Assembly (NCBI GenBank): GCA_905331475.1
Contig: CAJNYU010001128.1
Span: 62,001-126,000 of the forward strand
Origin: Rotaria socialis
Lineage: Eukaryota > Rotifera > Eurotatoria > Philodinida > Philodinidae
DNA length: 64,000 nucleotides
Reading direction: 5' to 3'
The notes below the pieces were generated by a model. It was not told the origin of the DNA, did not search any database, and saw nothing but the letters and a program-made list of their open reading frames with translations. The translations under genes were made by a program, and so were the position numbers. This document shows positions 56,835 through 64,000 of the stretch, one piece after another (positions within the stretch are counted from its first letter, which is position 1; each line of letters begins with the position of its first letter).

Positions 56835-58619
56835 ATGAGATATATTTTGTCAATACTTGCCACTGCTATCTTGCTTGTTATCGAATCAAGGGGGAATGAT
56901 ACAAGTGCAAGTAAGTCAAAAACAAATTTCATTGTACAGTCTATGAATTTTTTATTATAAGATGGATTTTCGGCCATGCGTCTAACGTCCACGTGTATCG
57001 ATTTTACTTGTAACACTGGTCACTGTATTGATTCGACTACAGGTCCTAGTTGTATCTGTGATGAAGGCTTTACTGGTGTAAAGTGCGATCAGCAAACCTC
57101 AGATTTCTATCGTCGAATTCAACTTATACCGGGCCTTGCTGATCCAGATATTTTGGCAATTAACGATGACTTGTTTTATCTAACCGGTACTTTCGATGGC
57201 ATGGTTTTACCAATGTTTCAATCTACTGATCTGATCAATTTTCAGCTAAAAACTACGTATAATCCTTCAATTTCCGATTCTTTATATAAGTACTGCTTAA
57301 TTTGGGCGCCTGATCTCTCAAAACATGGTACTGGTTATGATCTATACTTTTCTGCTCAACGTGTATTAAAAAGTTCATCTTGTCCAGTAAACGAACAAGA
57401 TGTTACTACATTCTATACAAAAGCATCGGATAATAATCTTATTTTTGGTGCACCAGTACTTGTAGATTTTGGAAATGGAGCTCCTAAAGGAAGAATTGCT
57501 AAAGGTTGTAATACTGATGGATGTTTGAAGACGGTTCGTATTGATTCTGCAATTGTTGGGCCAGAGGATAATCGTTGGTTTTTTTATGTATGGTTCTCAG
57601 GAGGAAATAATATAGCATCATTTCCATTGGCTTCACCAACAAGTCTAGTTGCTAATGCAGGACCGGCTTCCTTTTCTATTCCTTCCAGTGAAGAAATGAT
57701 TAACGAAGCACCTGAAGTATTCTGGCGTGAAGGACAGTATTATTTCTTCATCAGTACAGCATTCTTCGATAGTCAATATTCAATGTCCTATATAATGGCA
57801 CCGACTATTGCTGACCTCACACGGAAACGTGCGGTACGCATTCATTCAAATGCACAACGAAATTCAGCAGGAACACTAGTTCAAAGTCATGGGCATAATT
57901 CCATAGTTGAGAGACGTGGCCAATTCTTTAATATATTTCATCAAGGCACTTTTGATAGTACAGGACGTTTGATCGAAAGAAGCACATTTAAACAACGTCT
58001 CAGTTTTCGATCGGATGGATCAATACAGACATTGAACACAGTTAGTATTCGTTGGACCCAACTTCCTCTACATCAATACTCGATCGATATAGTTAAGAAG
58101 GATGGATCTGTGATAGGTCCATGTATAAATTTTGTTCGAATTGGAGCAAAACTCGAAGCATCATTTATTGGTATATGTCCTGATGGTGGTGATCAATTGG
58201 TGAACAAGGGTGATATTATTGCTTTCAGATTATTCTATACTAGAAACAGCATATGGAAAGATTTTGTTGAAGTAAAATACGATGGCGTATCCGACCAATT
58301 AGCCTTTTACTTATCAGGTGGCATTACAAAACATATAGTACTTCGTTGGAATGAACGTCTAACAGGCACAAAATACTCCATAGATGTTCGTCACAAAGAT
58401 GGAACTTGGATAGCTCCGTGTGTTGGTGATCTCATTATTGGTAGCAACATTGAATACGTCTTCGATCGTAATTGTCACACAGCTAAGGTTTTTATTGAAC
58501 CCAACGACATTTCATATATTCGTGTGTGCTCTGCTATAAACAATGATTGGGGAAAAGCAATCTGTGGTGGTCTACCTTACGATGGAAAGATGATATATGT
58601 ATCCGTAACTATTCCCTAA
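56835..58619 (+). CDS. Secreted EGF + GH43-like five-bladed propeller protein
   Basis: Two exons (56835-56910, 56962-58619), 577 residues. Residues 1-20 are a signal peptide (MRYILSILATAILLVIESRG). An EGF-like module with six Cys follows (residues about 37-67; CICDEGFTGVKC). The propeller then shows GH43-like landmarks in order: LADPDILAINDDLFYLTGT, WAPDLSKHG, VRIDSAIVGPEDNRWFFYVW, NEAPEVFWREGQYYFFIS and GHNSIVERRGQFF. GH43 enzymes use an Asp base in 'DP', an Asp in the middle and a Glu acid in 'E-x-P'; all three candidates are present, so activity on arabinan or xylan-type glycans is plausible. Two related C-terminal repeats follow (each with RW...YSIDxxxKDGxxIxPC). The enzyme part is microbial in type while the EGF module is animal in type, which suggests a fused acquired gene. 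Confidence 0.8.
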
Positions 58620-58909
58620 TTCCTAAAAAGAATGAAAGTCTTGATTTTAGAAATAAACACTGAGGTCAGTTGAGACTTAATTAAAATAATATTTCCAATA
58701 CTCGAAGTGAATAATTTGTACTATGCTTTCATACTTCGTGGTTTGATTATATATCATGATAACAAAAATAATTATCAAAAAACAACTTCAAATTATATTT
58801 TGTGAAAGGAAAGAGACAAGATAGATTTTATTTTAAAAAGAATACAGATGTAAGCTTTAACACAATCAATTGCAGTAATTATTTTTGAAAAAAATGTAAA
58901 ATAAACCAG

Positions 58910-60071
58910 TTACGGCATTGAAACGTATTCGTTCTTATCTTTCATCAATGGTGTTAATATGATTGCTCTTGATTTTCGTCGTAAGAAACAATGAACTAAC
59001 AGAACAAGAATTACAATAGATAGGCCCAAGATAAGTGCCAAAAACATGATTGTTTCAAAACAGAATGTATCTGTTTTATTATCATTATTAGTAGATTGAA
59101 CAATTTTATTAATGACTGTTCCTAATCTTAATCCACCTTGAATAAGTCGCTGTTCAAGAATAACCATTCGTGTATTATAGTATGTTTGACCTAGATTAAA
59201 TTCTTTTGACACACTCATCGGTTGGTTATTTTCATCGCGATAAACAATATCACAATTAAATTGAGCATCTTCTACAATCCACGACGTGGAACAAGCCAGA
59301 AAACGCGATTCATCGGATGATGGACAATGTGTCCAATCGGAAATATTCTGTGCGTAACGAGTTTTCATTTGATCAAGTAGATAATCGAGATATAACAATG
59401 GTTGAGAATGAAAATCTTGAGAAATACGACGCTCAATCATTACAGTATCCCAAAGCGAGTGAAGATTTGTTTCTTTATCAAAAAAACGACCTAATGCAAA
59501 TAAAAATAAACCCATACGTTTACACGTATTTGTTTTTTTATATCATAAAACGTTTACCTCGAATACTATTACCACCACGATCACCTTGAAAACCAGCATG
59601 TAAAGGTTGATGTGCATCACCAATAAAATGAATAATAAATTTCAGTGCTTCTTGTCGTTGTATATCATCTTGTTGGGCATCAGCTAGTCTTCCTGTATAA
59701 TTTTGTATTGACCCGTCAACACATTGCTGTGCACCACTCCAATTACAATCTTGTTCTCGATCATAAACACATGACCAATCTTTTGTATCAACAAAATGTA
59801 ATTCTTTTGACCATTGCCAATTAAGATAATCAACGGGATTTGTATCAGGATAAATTATATAGTCTGGCCATGATGCCATCATACTCATATTTCCTGATGC
59901 ATACCAAGGTAAATGATTACGAACAAAATCGATTGATTCTGTAGTCAATATGGTTTGAGCGATGGCACCGATTAGAGAATGACCGTCTTGGCCCCATCCA
60001 TGTACTGAACCACGAGAAATTAATAAACACATGATAAAGAAACATGCTATCGAAGGCATATGTAACGACAT
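58910..60071 (-). CDS. S1/P1-type nuclease with C-terminal membrane anchor
   Basis: Two exons (60071-59558, 59490-58910) make 364 residues. A signal peptide ends at HGWGQDGH, so cleavage would expose the N-terminal Trp used as a zinc ligand in S1/P1 nucleases. All expected zinc-site segments are seen: WGQDGH, WPDYI, LHFVDTKDW, FIIHFIGDAHQPLHAGFQ, GGNS and NLHSLWDTV. The enzyme type cleaves single-stranded DNA and RNA and removes 3' phosphates. Unlike secreted fungal S1/P1, a hydrophobic span (TIMFLALILGLSIVILVLLV) and a short basic tail follow, suggesting a type I membrane protein with its catalytic domain outside the cell or in a vesicle. Converges with the GH43-like gene (290-nt spacer). 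Confidence 0.88.
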
Positions 60072-60375
60072 GCTTTTTGAAAAATGATAATATTAAAGAT
60101 GAAGATATAGGTTGAATTCTGCACAATAGGCGTAGATAACATCACATAATCTAAGTGAGCTGTAGCGAAGCACAAAAAAAAACTTATTTCATGTCATTTT
60201 AATAATATTTTTTTTCTTTTTTTACCATCTATAATTTTATCTTTAGCAAACTTTTATCTATTCTTTAAAGACTGCCCATGTCACTCACAACATTTCAAAC
60301 CCTACGGTTAACCGGGGCTCTTAAGAAAACCAACGATTCGAATCGGTTTCTCTTCGTTTATCAGTTTATTTATAA
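60072..60375. other. Upstream flank of S1/P1 nuclease gene
   Basis: AT-rich promoter region. A short palindrome around CGATTCGAATCG at about 60338 was checked as a tRNA arm and rejected. Confidence 0.4.
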
Positions 60376-60381
60376 TTTTAT

Positions 60382-60617
60382 TCAAGGGGGAAAAAGCTGA
60401 TTTAAATCACAGTAAAACTCAACTTACAATCAATATAAATTAACTGTATTGGAATGAGTTTGCGTGAGTTTCGGTGCCTTTGAATGATTTTCAGTAATAA
60501 TTTATGAGTTGGAATAGTTTTTAGTTAGTTTAGCAAATTTTTCGTTTTCTCAAACTCATTTTAAATCAGCTAAACTCAGAAAAATCATGAAACTCATAAA
60601 TCGCTTTTCCCCCTTGA
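60382..60617. mobile_element. MITE with perfect 6-bp target duplication
   Basis: Left end TCAAGGGGGAAAAAGC (from 60382) and right end GCTTTTCCCCCTTGA (to 60617) are inverted repeats. They are flanked directly by TTTTAT at 60376-60381 and 60618-60623. The subterminal AGCTGATTTAAATCA and TTTAAATCAGCT also pair. At 236 bp it has no coding capacity. The class of the mobilising transposase is unknown. Confidence 0.85.
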
Positions 60618-60623
60618 TTTTAT

Positions 60624-61772
60624 TGCTAAATTTACGTTTTTGATCTGGAAAACGTCGATTCCGACTCAAAAAAGTCTATATATTGATACCAGAGCATATT
60701 ATGTCAGATTGAAAACATTGATTAGGAGTATTTTATATTCTTTCCCTGATCGGTGGGTGGGTGAAAGATTCAACGCAATTGGATTGGTTGTTCGAATAGC
60801 TCCAACGAGATAACAACATTACATACAACGCTATCTATCGTATTTCGTTTATGATTGATCATCTATTTGTAAAAAGAGAAGTAGAGACGAATGAACTTAA
60901 CTTAAAACTGGTTTTTCTATCTACCGAAAGCATTATGCATATGATGCACTTTTTATTATTCATATTAGAAATAGTCAGCATTGGCAGAGTTTTTACTTAA
61001 GTTCAACTAGATTAGCGTTCTCTTATAAGAATTTTATACGAAGAAAATATTTATGAATTTATTTTTATCTAAGCACATTATTGCATAGTTACGAACTATC
61101 AATCTATTTAAAATTGAGATGAACTTGTATTTAGCTGTAGTATTGATAAACTAATTTGAATGAGTTTTTTCGTGATATCTTTTTTAGTTAGTAAGTGCGA
61201 AAATTTGGCGTATTTATTTTATACAGATGAACGTACTAATTTCAAAATAAACACCAAAAGGATCACAAAATATATCTTTTGTTTATTTGTTTGAATACAA
61301 TCTTATGAAAACATTCAATTGATACCTGAAACATAATGATATGCTTAGGTTAATTTTTTTTATCTTTACTTCTTTCTAGCTATATGAAAATACGATATCT
61401 ATTATATTGACTTTTAAGAAATTTTATATCTTGAACATAAGATATAAAGAAATTATATTTAATAAGTTAATTTTTAATAGAATGTAAATATTTCGAAAAA
61501 CTCATTATTCATAAACGATTTATTTCGAAAAATAAACATGATATGAACTTCATTTTTTGGAAGTATTTTATTAGGCGAAGTTCTTACAAGGAAGAATTTT
61601 ATAATTAATTACTGTCCTGAAAATGACTCATTTGAGCACATAAGTTTTCATTAAGATTCTATTGTGACTCAATAAAACTTACCAAAAGAAGTCATTACAA
61701 CTATGTAATTCCTTTGCTTTCTTTTCTTCCGTGAATTTGTTTTCAATTATTACATGTTAGTTATGCAATATT
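60624..61772. other. Intergenic, nothing recognised
   Basis: AT-rich sequence without frames above chance. Confidence 0.45.
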
Positions 61773-62114
61773 ATGATTCAGATTTTTTGCTGTTGCTCGA
61801 ACGTCATGCGTCTTTCACAACTATTATCTAATAAGACTGATCATGATGCGTTGGCATTATTATCCCAACATATGTATACTAAACATCGAAATATTTTTAT
61901 TGGTATTGGTACTGTTATTGTCACTGGTTTAACAACATTTGTTATACTGCGTAATTATACATATAATCATCGAGATCGTTTAGTTACAATTCGTCGTGAA
62001 ATTCAAGATGTAACACCAGGTTCAAATTCGGTATTTGAAGCCTATCATCAAAAATTAAAAAAAAGACAAGCTGAACAAGAACTTCGACAAAAACAAGAAC
62101 TCCCTAAAAATTAA
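61773..62114 (+). CDS. Small single-span membrane protein, unknown
   Basis: 113 residues from the first ATG, 102 from the ATG at 61806, which is the likelier start because a splice acceptor (GATTCAG) precedes the region between them. It has one membrane span (IFIGIGTVIVTGLTTFVILR) after a basic segment, then a charged helix ending KKRQAEQELRQKQELPKN. This shape (short basic N-terminus, one span, coiled tail) is common in small mitochondrial inner-membrane assembly factors, but no family was recognised. It lies 112 nt upstream of the MOG1-like gene on the same strand. Confidence 0.6.
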   Translation: MIQIFCCCSNVMRLSQLLSNKTDHDALALLSQHMYTKHRNIFIGIGTVIVTGLTTFVILRNYTYNHRDRLVTIRREIQDVTPGSNSVFEAYHQKLKKRQAEQELRQKQELPKN

Positions 62115-62226
62115 CGTGTTGTTTTATTGTCGTTTTCTTTTCCTCAATTTAAATTAGAATGAGAATTCATTTCGATTTAAAAAAACTATCCTTTTAGATA
62201 TATTTATTTTGTAATCTTTATTCAAT

Positions 62227-63086
62227 ATGACTCGAATTAAACATCCTTTATTTGGTGGTGCTATTCAAGCATTTATACCACATGGAGCAATTGATGCAAG
62301 GCACAAATATTTGAATTTATAATATAATTTTTTGTTAAAGTAATCATTGATCTGTTTAGTTCAATTCGACTTGTTCCAGATAATCAAGAAGTATTTACAC
62401 ATGCTGAATCAGATCAAAGTATAATTATTGAAATTCTTGAACGTGTCAATCAAGTATCTGATGAAAATGCTATTAAGTAAGAACATCTGTTCGTAATTTT
62501 TAGTGTAAATGTTTCTTTTTTCAATCAAGATATCATTTCGATGCATTAGTTGAAGCAAATGACGCTCAAAATATTCAGGATCATATCGTTGATAAAATTG
62601 AAGCGATTCCAATCAGTTCACTTATTGTTCAACGGTAGACATTAACTTTTTTTGCGTAAATTAAAAAATATTTATGAAATAATTTCTTTTTCCTTCCAAA
62701 AAGATTAAGTTCAGCTTGGTATTTATCTGGCCGACAGCAAGTATCAAAATATCATGAACAAGCAAAAAATTTAGTTCATATTCATGTTTGCCTTCTTCGT
62801 TTGGGCGGTGATCTTGCAACCGATATTCTTATTTCATTCAATGATCCAATTTTGATTAGGTACACTTATGAATTATTTTAATTTTACCAAAATATTGACA
62901 ACAAAAACTTGTTTCAATTTTAGTGAACAAAGTAGTAGCAACAACGAACAAAATCACAATGCTTCCCAGTGGACATTAAATGATTTCGAACAGTTTTTTC
63001 GCTCATTTGAAATAGTCGATTACGGGTTGTTTGTGCCAGAATCTAATAATGAAACTTCACAGTCGAACAATATTGAAATGTCTTGA
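62227..63086 (+). CDS. RANGRF: MOG1/RANGRF (Ran guanine-nucleotide release factor)
   Basis: Five exons (62227-62300, 62360-62476, 62530-62634, 62704-62859, 62924-63086) join in frame to 204 residues. It begins HPLFGGAIQAFIPHGAIDAS, then IRLVPDNQEVFTHAESDQSI, matching the Mog1 N-terminal signature (LFGGAI...P...D.S..R.VPDNQEVF). Further on are AWYLSGRQQVSKYHEQAKN and LLRLGGDLATDILISFNDP, also as in the family. MOG1 binds Ran and promotes GTP release, so it works with the importin-5 pathway, and in vertebrates it also affects sodium-channel trafficking. The first intron (62301-62359) begins GC instead of GT. The C-terminal Asn/Ser-rich tail is not conserved. Confidence 0.88.
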
Positions 63087-64000
63087 ACTTTTATTTATTT
63101 TTATTGATTAAAAAATCGCAAACAAGAGATTAATTATCTATAAATATAGTCTCTGTTTGTTGTTCATGCATCCTAATAGTAAACCGAGTAATAACGATAT
63201 AATGAAGAGAAAAATTTTAAATTTTCTGAATCTTCGATTGCAGCTACTACGAATGCAAAATAACAATTAAATAGCAACGAAGTATTTTTTAGATATATTT
63301 TTCTTTGTTAATTTTAACTATTTCAATGTTTCACGGATTCAAATTTTTTCTATGCTCTATATTGAACTAATAAACAGTTATAATTGATAAACATTTCATA
63401 AAAAGCTCATTTTTTGTGGAACTCACATATATTTTCGCAAAAAATAGTGAGTGTAAATTGAATTGTTAGATTTTTGCGGCTCCCCTGTACCCTACCCACC
63501 CCCTCCCCATTACAGGCATAAAATATTAAAAAAAACTAACACTTAGATGCACTAATTAGAAACTTTTTTTGGTACAGGTCGATTGCCTATGTTCACCACT
63601 ACTCACATCAGTAATAAAAATCTAGTTTCACTAATTAGAAATCATTATAATTAGGATTTAATCTCTGATTAATCATCAAAATCTGTNNNNNNNNNNNNNN
63701 NNNNNNNNNNNNNNNNNNNNNNNNNNNNNNNNNNNNNNNNNNNNNNNNNNNNNNNNNNNNNNNNNNNNNNNNNNNNNNNNNNNNNNNNNNNNNNNNNNNN
63801 NNNNNNNNNNNNNNNNNNNNNNNNNNNNNNNNNNNNNNNNNTTTTCTCACACAAATACCTTATTCTACAGCTTGAATCCACTTTAGTGTATTTACAATTA
63901 GAAGCTTTTCCATCCACTGGGAAGCTTTTATCAAATTTTCGTTTATGAAAAAACGAATCAATTTCTCACGTAGTATACGAAAAAATATAAATTTTTCCAT
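63087..64000. other. 3' flank with assembly gap
   Basis: AT-rich sequence with a C-rich patch near 63481-63510, a run of 155 N at 63687-63841, and about 160 nt after it. Nothing coding recognised; apparent frames across the N run are not real. Confidence 0.6.

Noticed and set aside
60330..60355. Possible tRNA T-arm (AACC...GATTCGAATC...GGTTT)
   Set aside because: No matching A box, acceptor stem or anticodon arm at the right distance.
63635..63917. Frames across the N run
   Set aside because: They consist mainly of undetermined codons in an assembly gap.
1..64000. CRISPR arrays, bacterial operons or phage islands
   Set aside because: No spaced direct-repeat array or polycistronic layout; spliced eukaryotic genes throughout.

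Overview
The window looks like AT-rich nuclear DNA of a small animal, most likely a bdelloid rotifer. The reasons are many introns of about 50-65 nt with GT-AG ends, recognisable metazoan genes (NOA1, SAPCD, STYXL1, BCL7, OSER1, importin-5, MOG1, UROD), an expanded 'W-x-V-x-(Y/F)-H-G-T' protein family, and bacterial- or fungal-looking enzymes of the kind bdelloids acquire (GlgX-type debranching enzyme, YkvA/DUF1232, a GH43-like propeller). The organism call is an inference; no marker gene settles it.

Layout. 1-2.7 kb: 3' part of the mitochondrial GTPase NOA1, with a 500-bp GC-rich transposable element in one intron. 6.5-10.4 kb: decayed genes, first a broken member of the YHGT family. 11.2-15.0 kb: a CDC123-like gene and a convergent suppressor-APC-domain gene. 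15-20 kb: a gene-free stretch with microsatellites. 20-23.1 kb: a cysteine-rich protein gene and a proline-rich structural-looking gene. 26.1-26.9 kb: a gene interrupted by two in-frame TGA codons spaced exactly as the UxxU motif of selenoprotein L, followed by a plausible SECIS hairpin at 27.0-27.1 kb. This is the most notable find. 29.4-31.7 kb: an MK-STYX-like pseudophosphatase and a BCL7-like SWI/SNF subunit. 32.0-35.6 kb: a MITE and a dead GlgX gene. 38.6-39.5 kb: uroporphyrinogen decarboxylase, cut short at an ambiguous base. 41.6-50.1 kb: OSER1 and importin-5. 51.2-60.1 kb: accessory cluster with a YkvA-like membrane protein, a reverse-transcriptase remnant, two divergent YHGT-family genes (one membrane-anchored), a secreted EGF+GH43-like protein and a membrane-anchored S1/P1 nuclease. 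60.4 kb: a MITE with perfect 6-bp target duplications. 61.8-63.1 kb: a small membrane protein and MOG1/RANGRF. 63.69-63.84 kb: an assembly gap.

The genes are independent eukaryotic units and not operons. Housekeeping genes (nuclear import: importin-5 and MOG1; haem synthesis: UROD; mitochondrial translation: NOA1) alternate with accessory, horizontally acquired or decaying genes. Protein sequences quoted here were read by eye; splice sites were chosen by GT-AG rules, frame continuity and family similarity.
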